Shown: in pieces, positions 48,122 through 60,480 of the stretch
Position numbering within the stretch: position 1 is the first letter of the stretch
How the letters are laid out: each line of letters begins with the position of its first letter
Source: Lichtheimia corymbifera B2541
Taxonomy: Eukaryota; Mucoromycota; Mucoromycetes; Mucorales; Lichtheimiaceae
Length of the DNA: 64,000 nt
Assembly (NCBI GenBank): GCA_000697475.1
Contig: JNEU01000330.1
Location: 94,430-158,429 of the forward strand
Reading direction: 5' to 3'
Program-made: the position numbers and the translations under genes
The notes under the pieces: model-generated
The model's database searches: none
What the model was told of the DNA's origin: nothing
Seen by the model: the letters and a program-made list of their open reading frames with translations, nothing else

Positions 48122-50238
48122 CTATAACTCTAACTTGCTCATCACCGCCTTGTTGCCGGAGCGTTTAGCGAACCACAAGTACATTTCACCAATAGACTCC
48201 AAATCATCCATATACCCATCGATATGTTCATCTAGCAACGGGATGGTTTCGGTGACAATTTGTTGTTTGCCCTCAAGTTCCCGCTCGAATTCATCACCTT
48301 CTTGTGGTTTGCCATCAAAGTCCCAACTCTTGAGATAATGCACAATCTTATTCTTGTTGGGCATGTTCTTGCTGTAATCGACATCACGATCCATCATCCA
48401 TTGCACGGTACGATCCCAACCGATGGCTGGCAATAAGTAAATATCCATATCCCATTCCTGTGTCACACGATGCAACACTTGCTTGGCGTGTGTAATGGTC
48501 TTTTTGCGCACCTCCTCTTGAGTACTTAAACCTTGCTCAGTGACATCCCATCGATTGGGTGGACCAAACTCAAGCACGCAATGCTCCACCAATCCAGCAG
48601 CAAATAATTCACTCGCTGAATCCAAAGCTTGCAATTCGAATCCTTCCACATCAATCTTTAAGAAATGGATTGGCTGGCGTAAAAGTGATGACGCATTCTT
48701 GAGACTGCCGATGGCTACACCGTTATTGTCGGTGGAAGCTTCCAGTCCCTTGGCATAAGCTGCATCAATTTCTTGTGGGCTGTTGATCAATGTCTTGTCA
48801 GTGCCGGTAAACAACTTGTCAAAAGCAGGCAATGTATCCAAGCGAATCGTTTGCGTTTGCATGATCGTGTTTTGGTTGGCAAAATCAAGGAACCCAATAC
48901 CACCATCATTGACGTTATAGTTGGACATGGACACCTTGCGGAATTTATCAAGTACGGCAAAAGGGAGAACTCGTAACCGCGGTGACACTTGATTGAGACG
49001 TGCGCCAAGACCAATTACACCTATCATGATCAAACATTTTTTGTATCAGCACATGGGTCAATGAAGACGACGTGTGCATATGTATGAGGAAATCATCCCC
49101 ATACACACACAGCAGCAGCAGCAGCAACTTACTACGCAGGTTTGTTTGTGGTTCAAAAGCAATAGTGTGAGCACCACTAGCACTAGCGACCATAGAAAAC
49201 AGGCCATGGTTGGATCCTTTTATCCGAATAGATGTGAGAGTGTTAATATAAGCTAATAAAGCCTGGTGTCTCTTTGTGTTGACGACCAGTGGAGTACAAA
49301 AGTAAAAAGCTAAGTATCTTACCTGCATCGACCATAAGCAAGGGTTGTGTGCGAGTGGGGTCACGGCGATACACACGCAAAATCCATTTCATCAATGTAT
49401 AAATACGATGCTCACGTTCATAGTGTCTGTCAATGTCGACAAGGTGGCCTTCGGAAGCGATAAAGACATCGGGCTTTGTGTTGATCTGAAACATGTGGTG
49501 TTATTGGATAAGCTCACACCACACTAGCCATATACTTACAAGGCCAATATTCCAAGACTCAAGTCTTTCAGCATAGGCAAGCGCGTTGCCATCCTTTAAC
49601 CGCATCGTGATCTGATCAGCAGTTGGGGCGACCAGAGGCAAGTCTTTGGTTGACGCAGGATGTTGCCCTGTAAAAAAATTAAGGAGGGAGTGAAACCCAA
49701 CATTAGCAACTTTTTCGGCGCCCAAGATAAACATAGGTGCAAACACACACACACACGCCCCCCAGTAAAAATAGTATTTGCTCCTGCATTCCCAACAACA
49801 ACGTACCAGGCATATATGTTTTTGGTGGTTTGATGGGTTGATTGTTTTGGAATAGAACAGGTTCAAGATGTGCTTCAGCTGGAGGAGGTGGTGGCACAGG
49901 TACCGGTGGTGGAGGAGGAGGAGGTGGTGGTTGGGGAATATCAGGCGGCGGCGGTGGTGGTGGTTGTTGATCTTGCTGTGGGGAATCTGGATGAAAAGGT
50001 GAAGATGATGATGCTTCATCCTTGTTATCAACAGAGGTATGTTGTTCCTAAGGACATGAGTTTGAGTGTTACGGTAATCCACAAGAGCTGGCGTGTATTT
50101 TTAACTTACGTAGGAAACGCAGTTGCCGTTCTCGTCGCAAGTCTCTCGGGAATTATATGTCCAAAACATCAAGTTGCCAATGAAAAAGATAAAGACAAGG
50201 CCAAGTAGCCATGCCTTAGAGCCGAGCCACGGTTTCAT
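48122..50238 (-). CDS. Membrane-anchored FkbM-family methyltransferase
   Basis: Six exons: 50110-50238, 49807-50047, 49540-49667, 49323-49485, 49133-49216 and 48122-49020, for 547 residues. The N-terminus is a signal anchor: MKPWLGSKAWL, then the hydrophobic run LLGLVFIFFIGNLMFW at about residues 11-26, giving a type II topology. A Pro-rich linker with runs of seven or more prolines follows (residues about 55-100). The lumenal part has the SAM-binding pattern PLLMVDAGSNHGLFSMVAS (motif I), HTIAFEPQ, and the FkbM signature FLKIDVEGFELQALDSA. FkbM enzymes O-methylate sugars or small molecules; a Golgi-lumen anchored form suggests glycan methylation, which is inference. The first ATG after a clean leader was chosen. 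Weak alternatives: another Rossmann methyltransferase subgroup. Confidence 0.85.
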
Positions 50239-51923
50239 CGTGGAGGTATGTGGAGGAAGAGGTACGAAAAAGTAAGAAAGAGGAAAAGGAGGGTAGAATA
50301 AAGGAAAGAGAGCAGAAAATAGACACCATTACTGCGGGCCTAGATTTGGTGGTTTCTTAAAAGGCATTTGCCTAAGCACTAAAAGGATTAACTTGTTCTC
50401 CCTCTTGACAGCAGCAATCTCATTACTCTTTCTTCCTCCTTTATAAAACCCATCCTTCCTTTGTTGCAAGGTACGTACCCATATTGCACCTCACAGACCT
50501 TGTGATAATTTAACCATGAACTTTTTTTTCGTTTGCATGCCTTTATACCGGTTGGCATTTGGCAATGGTGATATGCAGCTACTGACTACAGAGTGTCGAT
50601 CCTTTTACGTCGATCACGGATTGGGGTGTATTACGTTGCACCAGCCATCTAAATATAAATTCCGTCAGTCAAGCTACTGAAGTAGTGACTCGTATTTATG
50701 GCTTTGCCTTACCATTTCTAGTGCAGCTGTTGGTTACTTTATACACTCACACGGTCGTTTATAGCGTGTCACATGCATTTGCTCTCTTTCGTCTTTGCTG
50801 GTATTACTGTGTCATTTCTTTTTTTTTCTGGAATTGTAAGCTATATGAGAAGATTTATTGGCTGCCTATAACGGAATGCAAGGACGTACCCAGCACCATG
50901 GTGGTGGACCAAGCATGTTTCAGTCATTGTATTGGCCAGCCAATGTGCCTCACAACCAGCACGGTGGATTGATGCATCCAATGTCTTTATCTTTCATTGA
51001 CTTAAGAACCACGTTATGCGACATATGGTAATTTGCAATGTGTGCTTCATGAGGTGTGTATTACCAAGGCATAGCGTACCATTGAGTTACAACAATAAAT
51101 GTTCATTTTTATATGTAACTGCACCAGATCCATATTCAGGGGTACCTAACAGGATCATTTCAAACAACCAATCTCATATATGTAATCATGATACAGCATT
51201 TGAAAGCCGAGTTGTCATGTTGTATCTCAGGGGTTCAATGATGAGCTATTGACTAATTGCCAAAGATGGAATGTCAAAGGATGAAGAATGAAACGATGTT
51301 TGAATCTGGGTATAAACACATTGTTATGCTCAACATAGATCATATCATCTCTTGGGTTATTTGGACTGAATCATAAGCAAGGATAATTGTTTGCAATAGC
51401 AAACTTGAAATGACAAGTGTGAAGCGAAAGAAAAGCAAAACGGCTGATTAAAGTGCTGAGCTGCTAGGCTTAAATTGGATATCAATCGGAGCGCAGCACG
51501 CATGAGAGCAAGAGCAAAGAGCCGTTTTTCCTGGCAGTGCGGGCGCAGCTGACTATGTCATGTCCTTGGCAACAGTGTTGCTATCTTTAACGTTGGATGG
51601 TTTGAATGAAATGGGGTTTATTGGAGAAGCGTAAATGGTAAATTACATTGAAGCAATAGCATGGATAATGGTAATGATTGTTTGCAATCAAGATTCATGC
51701 ACAAAAGGGCGGCAGCATCAAACCCCTTTTTTTACCTTTTATCTCGAGGGACGATGCTCTTGTGCGACTTTCATTACATCAATACCCTTTTCGAGTCACG
51801 TTGCCGCAACATTGAAAGCGTTTGCTGCACGTATCTCTCTCCATATTTATCTCTTTTTCCTTTTTTCCACACAAGCACACAATACTTTACACTCGCTCTC
51901 ACTCTCTCTTCTACAAAGACAAT
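50239..51923. other. Intergenic between divergent methyltransferase and calmodulin
   Basis: About 1.7 kb. Short frames at 50685-51252 and 51635-51923 show no family. The last 80 bases before the calmodulin ATG are pyrimidine-rich (TCTCTC runs), a usual fungal initiator. Confidence 0.45.
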
Positions 51924-52579
51924 ATGGTATATACAATGGAGCCAATGGATAGCAATTAGATGCACTGGATTGACACGCGATCTGCTGTTGCGTAGGCTGA
52001 TCAACTTACTCAAGAACGTATTGACGAATTCCGTGAAGCCTTTCAACTCTTTGACCGTAACGGTGATGGGAATATCTCGGCCAAGGAACTAGGCGTTGTA
52101 TTGCGTTCATTTGGTATGAACCCAAGTGATGCTGAGCTGCAGGATATGGTAAGTCATTATGTTCCTGGGATGGGATGGGATGAGCCCGTGTGTGTAGGCG
52201 ACGTTTCTAACATGCAAACGCAATAGATCAATGATGTGGACGCTGATGGTAATGGCACCATTGACTTTGATGAATTCCTTGGTCTTGTACAAAACCTGCA
52301 ATCCACCAATGAAGCTGATGATTTGAAGGAAGCTTTCAGGTAAATCAACAATTGTGGGAGAAGGATATAGCAGCCATATTGATGCTATAATTACATTACA
52401 GAGTATTTGATACGGATGGCAATGGATTGATCGATCATCAAGAACTTCGAGATGTGATGGCATCTTTGAATGAGCACCTTACTGAAGAAGAAATCCATTC
52501 CATGATTGCACAAGCCGACATGAACGGTGATGGAAAGATCAGCTTTGAGGAATTCAAGTTGATGATGGGATCCAAATAG
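51924..52579 (+). CDS. CMD1: Calmodulin (divergent)
   Basis: Four exons: 51924-51926 (the ATG alone), 51996-52148, 52227-52339 and 52402-52579, for 148 residues. Spliced start is [17 protein letters not shown]. Four EF-hand loops are intact by position: [36 protein letters not shown] and [12 protein letters not shown]; all have acidic residues at 1, 3 and 12. The linker ([13 protein letters not shown]) and many surface residues differ from the very conserved fungal/animal calmodulin, so this could be a second, specialised calmodulin-like gene. It binds Ca2+ and activates kinases, phosphatases and myosins in the cytosol. An intron directly after the ATG is known in calmodulin genes, which supports the model. 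It is followed 234 bases later by THI20 in the same direction. Confidence 0.92.
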
Positions 52580-52813
52580 ACGTACGAATGCAAGTTCTAT
52601 ACCAACATTATCAAATTATACAACATCACATTTCACACTTGTACGCATCTTTTGTAAACTATCTTTTTTTTGCATTAAAGTTTATATACTGGTAATTCCA
52701 GCAAAAGCCCGACAATGCCCATCTTATTTATCTTGGGTCCATCTACATCTATTTTCCTTCCTTCTTTCTTTCTTAGCTCATACACACATACGCACAAGCA
52801 CTCTTTGGTTATA

Positions 52814-54854
52814 ATGACAGCTATTCCTAAAGTATTGACAATTGCTGGTAGCGATAGTGGAGGGTAAGAGTTTATGCATATATAACAAGGGAGGCTGTCC
52901 TGACATAATACAACACGATAGTGGTGCAGGAATTCAAGCCGATCTCAAGACTTTGACATCGCTCAATGTATACGGCTCCTCGGTGTTGACTTCATTGACC
53001 TCGCAAAACACATTGGGCGTCGATGCGATCCATAATGTGCCCACCGACTTTGTGCAAAAGCAGCTTGACGCGGTACTCAGTGATATCGGCACTGATGCTA
53101 TCAAGACCGGCATGTTGGCTTCTGGAGCCATTGTTCAAGCAGTGGTGGACACGTTGAAAAAGTACAATCATGACAAGCTGGTGGTGGATCCTGTGATGAT
53201 ATCGACAAGCGGTTCCAAGTTGTTGGCTGAAGACGCTGTGCAGACCTGTATTGACAGCTTATTGCCCATCACTCTTGTATTGACTCCCAATGTTCCCGAG
53301 GCCGAAGTCTTGTTGGGAATGAGCTCTGGCTCTATAAAGACACTCGATGATATGCGTACAGCTGCTAAAAAGCTTGCCGATTTGGGTCCTCGCAATGTAT
53401 TGGTCAAGGGTGGACATTTACCTGTGGAACGGAATGGCGAGAAATACGTTGTGGATGTCTTGTACGAAAAGAAGACTGGCGAATACCATGAGATTGAGAA
53501 TCCCTATCGTGATACAAAAGATACTCATGGCACTGGATGCACACTTTCTGCTGCTATTGCTGCCGGACTTGCTCAGGGCAATGATGGTATGGTTAAGGGA
53601 AGCAAACATCTCAGATGATCATAAGACCAACGTTGATGTAATTATAGTGGTTATGGCAGTAAAGAAGGCTACAATCTATATCCAAGATGCCATCAATGCA
53701 TCCCACGCATCCATCGGTAAAGGTGCTGGTCCTGTCAACCATCTTCACAATATCCATTTACGTCCCTATGCTTGGTAAGTGCACTATCTTCTCAGAATCC
53801 ATCCGTGTATTTGGATCATCTCACAAACTTCATCTCATCGTCTCAAACCTTATCTCTAAAGTAAGAGCTATGTTCAAGCACTGAAGGAGTCACTACCCGA
53901 TGGCGTGTGGGATGAATTTATCGATCACCCATTTGTGCGTGGCATGGCCGATGGAACATTACCAAGAGAGAGTTTCATCTTTTACATCAAGCAAGATTAC
54001 CTTTATTTACAGCATTATGCTCGTTCAGCTGCATTGGCCGCTTACAAGTGTAGGCTTATTATGCAAATACACATATACGTGACCACCAACTCTAATACAT
54101 ACATTATATAGCACCTGACATCGACATGGCCGCAAGAAATGCCAAGATTGTATTGCATATCCAACATGAGATGCAGATGCACTTGAAGGTAAAAGGGAGC
54201 AACGGGAAGGTTCGGGTAAGTAAACAATATCTGATGTCATGGAACGATAGTACTGCGAGAGCTGGGGCATCTCCAAGGAGGATATCTTGGCAACACCCGA
54301 AAGTGTCTACAACGTAGCGTATACGCGTTATGTCCTTGACAAGGGTAAGCATGAAATACTTTTACCCTTTCATATCAATTGACGTTTGGGTTCCGATTTC
54401 TCCCACAGGCGCGACCGGAGATCAGCTTGATCTGCAGGTGGCCATGGCTCCTTGTCTGCTAGGTTACGGTGAAATTGGAGTGAAGCTTTACAATGACCCC
54501 AACACCAAGCGAGGTAAGCACGTGGGACAATACAATGAGACATGTTTTGACAGTTCCGAGAATTGCCGATGACTCACTCGCCTACTCATAGAGGGTAACC
54601 CATATTGGACCTGGATCAAAAATTATGCTGAGGACGATTTCCAAGATGCAGTGAGAAACGGAAAAGGTACAGTGACCGAATTTTTTTATGTGCGAATGGA
54701 TGGACTCAATGTATGAAATATAGCACTTTTGGAAGAGCTTGCCATTCATCATGTGTCGACCTCGCCTTCACGTTTCAAGGAAACTTGCGAAATCTTTGAG
54801 CAAGCCACGAGACTGGAGATTAAGTTTTGGGAAATGGGCCTTCATCGTAAATAG
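52814..54854 (+). CDS. THI20: Bifunctional HMP/HMP-P kinase and TenA-type thiaminase II (THI20)
   Basis: Nine exons: 52814-52863, 52922-53586, 53660-53774, 53862-54049, 54112-54188, 54251-54344, 54409-54513, 54592-54666 and 54724-54854, for 499 residues. The N-terminal ThiD kinase phosphorylates hydroxymethylpyrimidine and its phosphate: GSDSGGGAGIQADLKT, DAIKTGML, LVVDPVM, TPNVPEAEVLLG, NVLVKGGH and the anion-hole loop DTHGTGCTLSAAIAAGLA. The C-terminal TenA/THI-4 domain salvages pyrimidine from damaged thiamine: HPFVRGMADGTL, FIFYIKQDYLYLQHYAR, YCESWGIS, PCLLGYGEIG, NPYWTWIKNYA and EIFEQATRLEIKFWEMG. This two-domain order is that of yeast Thi20/21. In yeast it is repressed by thiamine through Thi2/Thi3; no such element can be read here. 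It ends 41 bases from the stop of the convergent transporter gene. Confidence 0.94.
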
Positions 54855-54895
54855 AAATGTAGAATAGTTTATATGTTGTATTTTGTATATTCTAT

Positions 54896-56787
54896 CTAAA
54901 CACTTGGTACTAAAGATGCTCTCCTCCGATCAACGGCTAAGCGTTTGAGATCTCCCTTAAGCCAGAGAATGGGTAAAGAGAAAAAGGCCATAATGCACAC
55001 AGCAGCAATAAGTGAGTTGCGCATGTTGCCTGGTGGATCAGCTTCTGGTCCTGCACGTAATGCGTTGGCAATGACGGTGAAGATAAGCATGACGACCGTA
55101 TCAAGGGTCCAAATGACATTGGATGCGATAGCCTCGGGCACCGGGTATGACACTAAGGATGCGTTAGGATGACCAAATACGACAACAAATGTTGGTAAAT
55201 ATTTTACCTTCACATGCATATTCCAGTTGCACAGGAAGCACGCCCATAGAGAAAAATCCAATCAAGAAGCAGATACAGATCAAGGGTCCGTATCCATTTT
55301 CAACAACTATTGTCATGGTGAGTCAACATGCCAGTAACATTTTCTTTCCCGCAAGCTTACTTTGGAAGATCAACATGACATAGGTAGCTACCACCATAGG
55401 AGTAAAAAGCTTGATGAACATGAGATGCTCGCCCCTTTGTCCAACAAAGTATCCCATCTGTAAATAAAGACGATTAGATAAAAGCACATGCATGCATAAC
55501 AGATGATGAAGGATAAATGCATACTCACAAAAGTGCCGCCGACATAGCCAGCGATAGTTAATACGGCCATTGCAATGCCTCCTTGTTGATCCGTATAGCC
55601 GTAAGGCGCCGCCGCTTGAATGATAATCACAGAGATGGCATAAAACATGCCACAGTTGACTCCTGCAACAATGACCGTGCTGATGTATTGAAAGTTTTTG
55701 CAAAGCATTTTGACACCTTTCCAAATAGATGTTCTTGGTGCAGCGGCACTAGCCGAAGGAGGAACCTTTGGTAGCTTGGGTGTCAACAAGATGGGTACAG
55801 CACAGCATGTGCAAATGATGCCAACGACCTTGAACTACAGTGAATGTGAGTATAGTGTTAGTCGTAGAAGATTCTGAAGCTTCCAATATGTTGCCTACCA
55901 TCCAAGGAACATTTTCCACTGATGGAGCTAGGGGAGGCATAATCAATGGTGCCACAAGCATACCCAAAGAGATAGCTGTGAATTAAAGAGATGAGACGCA
56001 CGTCCATTGCTTGTCGGTGTTTGGCTTCACTTACAGACAAATGTGTTGCCGATTGTACGATCTTGGGGTGCAAACCAGGTAGCGACAAACTTGAAAGCCA
56101 AAAGTGTGAGGAGGAGAAGGAGGATATGCATTATCAATACCAGTAACATACCTTTGGAGCAATACTATAGGATTGATGATGGTGCATGATTAGTATCACT
56201 ATTATTCAATCAAGATTAGAGACAACTTACTTGTAAGCGAATGGACCACCAATGCCACCAATGACTTGGCCAACCATAACGATGGTATATCTTTTCTCTG
56301 GTGGAGCTGCAACGGCTGCATATCGGATCCATGCTCCAACCAAGTTGATGATCCCTGAAAAGGAAATCTATACCACAGAACGGTTAGATGGATGATCTTT
56401 TGTTCGAGATAAAACCAGCAACATGGGTTTACTTACACAAGCCTTGATGCCAAATTGTTCATAGGCCCATCCTGCTGGTAGCGATAGCAACGTATTCACG
56501 ATAGCACATGCATTGGATAACCAGTTTAGCTGATCAAAGTCGATTTGCATCCACTCGGCTGAGGGCGTCGGTGCACTAGAACAAGTGGTCCACATAATGT
56601 TGCAGGCAGCATTCACCAACATTATACTGACAAGGACAATCCAGGCCATGAATGGTGTCTTGTTGCTGTACTCAATCTTGTCTTCAATAACATGGTCATT
56701 GGGCAATGACGGCGACCGATTCTTGATACCAGAGGACTCCATACTATCCGGCGTTGACGTTGCAGTTGAAAGAGACTCTCCCTGCAT
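54896..56787 (-). CDS. MFS transporter, FLVCR-like (SLC49)
   Basis: Nine exons: 56437-56787, 56231-56367, 56152-56164, 56035-56089, 55899-55975, 55529-55834, 55361-55457, 55208-55306 and 54896-55152, for 463 residues with about 12 hydrophobic segments. FLVCR-family marks: QIDFDQLNWLSNACAIVN, LSLPAGWAYEQFGIK, ISFSGIINLVGAWIRY, GQVIGGIGGPFAY, KFVATWFAPQDRTIGNT, SLGMLVAPLIMPP, and LPVQLEYACEGVSYPVPEA before the last helices. FLVCR proteins in animals carry choline, ethanolamine or heme; the fungal substrate is unknown. Exon 3 is only 13 nt and codes NIAPK across the splice. Start MQGESLS is the first in-frame ATG; an upstream ATG at 56814 is out of frame. Convergent with THI20, sharing a 41-base 3' gap. 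Confidence 0.9.
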
Positions 56788-58699
56788 GTTGTCGTTGGTC
56801 GAGGTCAAGCATTAAATAGATTTTAGCTTTTCAAGATCATCTCCATATATAGACAAGCTTGTGTACCTTACTGCCATCATAAAAAAACGCGGGTAACAAC
56901 GATACTACATCGCCGCCTGGAGGTTGTCATCTATTGTACTACCTATATTGTGTTTGGTCTTTGCACTGATTCTGATGCTGGATCAAAGATCGTCTTGGGG
57001 TTGCTGCATATAATAGTGTGCATGCATGATGCCCTCATTTCATTTAAGCTGGGGTTGTTCATCGATTCAAATCCAATGTCTGGATCCATTTACATTACGT
57101 CTTTCACAAACGTATAGATTCATTGATTTAGGTGGTGCAGTGGGTGCATCATCAGCTACTTGATCCAACGTCGTTAGGACTCGGGTAACACTTTCCTCTA
57201 GGGGAATACAGCCATGGCTGCATTGGAAAAGCAATCACCCGAGCCGCCTCTCCCGGAAAGATCCGCTCACTGAACGCACGGCTTCTTCTGGATAACTTTT
57301 TCCAAAGCATATTAAATCAAGGAACACCCACTCATTCAATTCATGTCTCATGTCGGGATAAACTTGGATAAGCTGGGAATTTCTCATGGAGCTGCTGCCT
57401 CTTTGTTTACAGGTTGTGTGATCGGCAATTTTCATGCACAACATAACGCTGCCTATTGTACCTTGATAATTATGCTTGTAAGGTCATTCATAAAACAAAG
57501 GATGCCATTGATTGTTAAAGACGCATGGTGAGGCAACCATAAACGGTTGCTCCTTTACATTACAAGTGATCCATGATAGTCTGAACCTCATTTGACAGGG
57601 CATTTAAATACTTGAATGCTACCAGAAGCGTCATATTTTTTCCAGGCGCAGCATCAGGTACCTCCGCAACACCTTTTTGTACATCTTTATGGTAAAAACC
57701 ATGCATATATTACGATGCTTCCAAGCGTAAGAATATCTAACAATCTGTCAAGGTGATATTTTCTATACACATCCAAGAGCATATATTGGCGGACACGTCA
57801 TGGTAGTATATCGGCTTGACGTACATAGATGAAAGAATGCTGCTTGGTACAGGGCAAACTCTTACTAACTGCATGATTGGCGACTATTATGGCTTCTTCA
57901 CAAAGCCGTACCTTTGCCAGTTATCCTTTGCTTTCTTGCATTTTTTGATGTCTTGTACTACACCCACACCTTAATCTTGGAACCCACCCTTTTTACACTG
58001 CTGATTGAATGATTCTATTACCTATACGACAAACGCCACCATTCAATAAAAACGATCAAAAGCTTATATGTCTCATGTGAAGCATGCAAGGTGCTTTTGC
58101 TTCTTTATTATACGTGGCGGGTTGTTGAGTGTTGGACGTAGTTGGTATAGAAGAGCACCCATGCACCAGGATCGTGCCTACGTAATTCGCACGCCAAGAA
58201 TGTATATGCTAACAAAGTATGCAGCTCCCACTATAATAATTCCATGTCGGCGAAAGAGCATCCAAAAGCAGTAGGTGAGAGAGAAAGAGAGAGAGAACTG
58301 AACGTAATGTCGGCGTGCACTGACCATGCTCCATGTTGATGGTTAGGCTCGGAGCGTCAAATATTATGAGAAGACTTTTACCCCAACATCTGTGGTTACT
58401 CTTTAGTCCACGGAGTGTATAACTTCGTCAAGAAATGGCAATGGGTAGATGGAGAAAGGTGATTATGAGGAAATAGAAGACTAAAACATAGTCATACAAT
58501 GCTGCGACAAGCTAAATAATCTATCATCATAGACGTAGATCAAGTTTGACGGCCAACCATGATTCAGGGATGGATTCTAAAAGTTTCAAAATAAGGGGTC
58601 ACTAATGCCACATTGGATCAGCGACCCGAAGGATCCAAAAAAGGATTCCAAAACGCGTCTTCTTCTCTTTTCTCCTTTCCTCTCTTTAAACCCACAACC
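56788..58699. other. Intergenic between divergent transporter and elongase
   Basis: About 1.9 kb; no gene or RNA recognised. A GA-rich tract lies at about 58274-58295. The region just before the elongase ATG is pyrimidine-rich. Confidence 0.45.
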
Positions 58700-59714
58700 A
58701 TGGCTGAATTAGACTATCTCGCCACAATCCCTGGTATTCCATTCCCTCAGATATATGAAACCATGATGGATTGGAAAACACCCATCATTGCTGCCATTGC
58801 ATATGAAGCAGGTGTTCAGGTACTATCAAGAATATTTGGTTCCTCAGCAACCTCCTTATCACGCGTGGAGGCGAAGAAGCGTGGCGACAAAAGTACACGC
58901 AAATCAAACCCCTTGATGACAGCCTTTTGTCTGGCACATAATATGGCTCTCTGTATTTATTCCGCTATCACGTTCTACAACATGGTGAAAGGATTGCATA
59001 AGGCGAGGACACGGGATGCACCGTTATTTGACCGGGTAAGTTATAGAGAAGAAACGGATTACAGTGGGGATAGGATGAAGGGGGTAGCAGAAAGGTTATT
59101 CTGATGATGAAAGGGGATTTGCGTGTGCGAGGTGTGTTGTATACCTCAATCCACTAACGTGTCATCTACCCCATCCCTTTTGATGTTTGGCGAAAAAGGT
59201 GTGTGACCTAGACGAGTTCTTTTGGAGAGACACACTTGCCTATTGGGGATATCTATTTTATCTCTCAAAGTACTATGAAATGGTGGATACAATTATCATC
59301 GTGCTCAAAGGACGTCAACCATCATTCCTACAACTCTTCCATCATGCTGGCGCTTTGATCACCATGTGGGCTGGAATCCGCTATCGTTGCACAGCTATCT
59401 GGATGTTTTGCACATTTAATTCGTTCATTCACACGGTCATGTACTTTTACTATGCAGCAACCACTGTTGGCCTTCATCCTCCCGGCAAACAATACCTGAC
59501 ATCGATGCAAATTGTCCAGTTTGTTGTGGGTGTGTCTCTTGCCTTGGCCTATTTGTTCTATCCCGGTTGCTCCAATTCGCCAGGCCAACGATTTACGCTC
59601 AAGATTAACATCATCTATGTCACATCCCTGGTCGGATTATTTGCCAACTTCATGCGCAAGACGTATGGTCGCTCTCGGAACGACTCCAAAAAAGAACAAC
59701 TAAAAAAAGAATAA
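58700..59714 (+). CDS. ELO-family fatty acid elongase (QxxHH type)
   Basis: Two exons, 58700-59035 and 59199-59714, give 283 residues with about seven membrane segments. This is the condensing enzyme of ER fatty-acid elongation (malonyl-CoA plus acyl-CoA to 3-ketoacyl-CoA). ELO motifs in order: KYYEMVDTIIIVLKGR (KxxExxDT), LQLFHHAGA at residues 156-164, NSFIHTVMYFYYA (NxxxHxxMYxYY), and TSMQIVQFV. In the histidine box, Gln157 replaces the first His of the common HxxHH; His160 and His161 are intact. QxxHH has been linked to elongases of polyunsaturated substrates, whereas HxxHH is common in saturated/monounsaturated types. The C-terminus is lysine-rich (KKEQLKKE), as in ER membrane proteins. 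Mucoralean fungi make gamma-linolenic acid, so a C18-PUFA substrate is plausible but not proven. Confidence 0.93.
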
Positions 59715-60344
59715 GCACTAGCATTGCAGCATGGCGTGATTCGATGTCGATTGATCACCTTTTCTCTCTTCTGAAGATATCACACACTTGCTTGAAAGAG
59801 CAATAAAAGAGTAGCTATAGTAAGGATACCATTGACCTTCAACTTGGGACAATGACATATTTGGGTGGATTTTTTTTTCATGGTATTCATGTAACGCAAG
59901 AGCGGCACTCATCTTGGATGTGACACAGAACTTAATCTCAACGCCAGATGCACCGAACAGGATATATGCATACGCTTGTCTCATAAGGGTCATAATGGGG
60001 ATTTAAGGTGACTGAAAGCTTTATGGGACCTGTACGCTACATATTGATCTGAAGTATTCGTGGATGGGTTATGGTGCCTGACGGTAATATCATTAGCCAT
60101 CAATGTCATTATTGTGTGGCATGAAGGGCTTCGGTAGCTGCTTTAGGATGGAAAGAGGTCAAACCATAAATGGGGAATGCCCGTTGCAGTGCATACATAG
60201 CCCCTTTGCCATGCTTGGGCAGCTGCAAAAGTCGATGTAATCATTGATCTGAGACTTGTTGTGTGCGTACATCAAAACAGCCTGCAGGAGAACCTGGTAT
60301 AGCAGAAACATCGACATTGATATGCGTACAGAGGTTAAGATTGA
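59715..60344. other. Intergenic, 3' of elongase
   Basis: No gene recognised. A 91-codon minus frame at 59718-59993 has no family. Confidence 0.45.
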
Positions 60345-60480
60345 TCAGGCTGTAAGCGTGATGCTATATGAAAAGTGACCTTTGATCATTGTCAAGTAGC
60401 TAGACGCTAGCAGATTCAAAGAATGCAGGAGGAACTTGCTCGAGTAGCACAGCTGACTCGATAGAACTAGAAGGTCGACC
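60345..60480 (-). repeat. Solitary end of a foldback element with spacer
   Basis: Contains the terminal AGCGTGATGCTATATGA string, a TGATCATTGTCAAGTAGC variant of the foldback terminus, and a degenerate inverted spacer. The rest of the element is missing. Confidence 0.6.
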
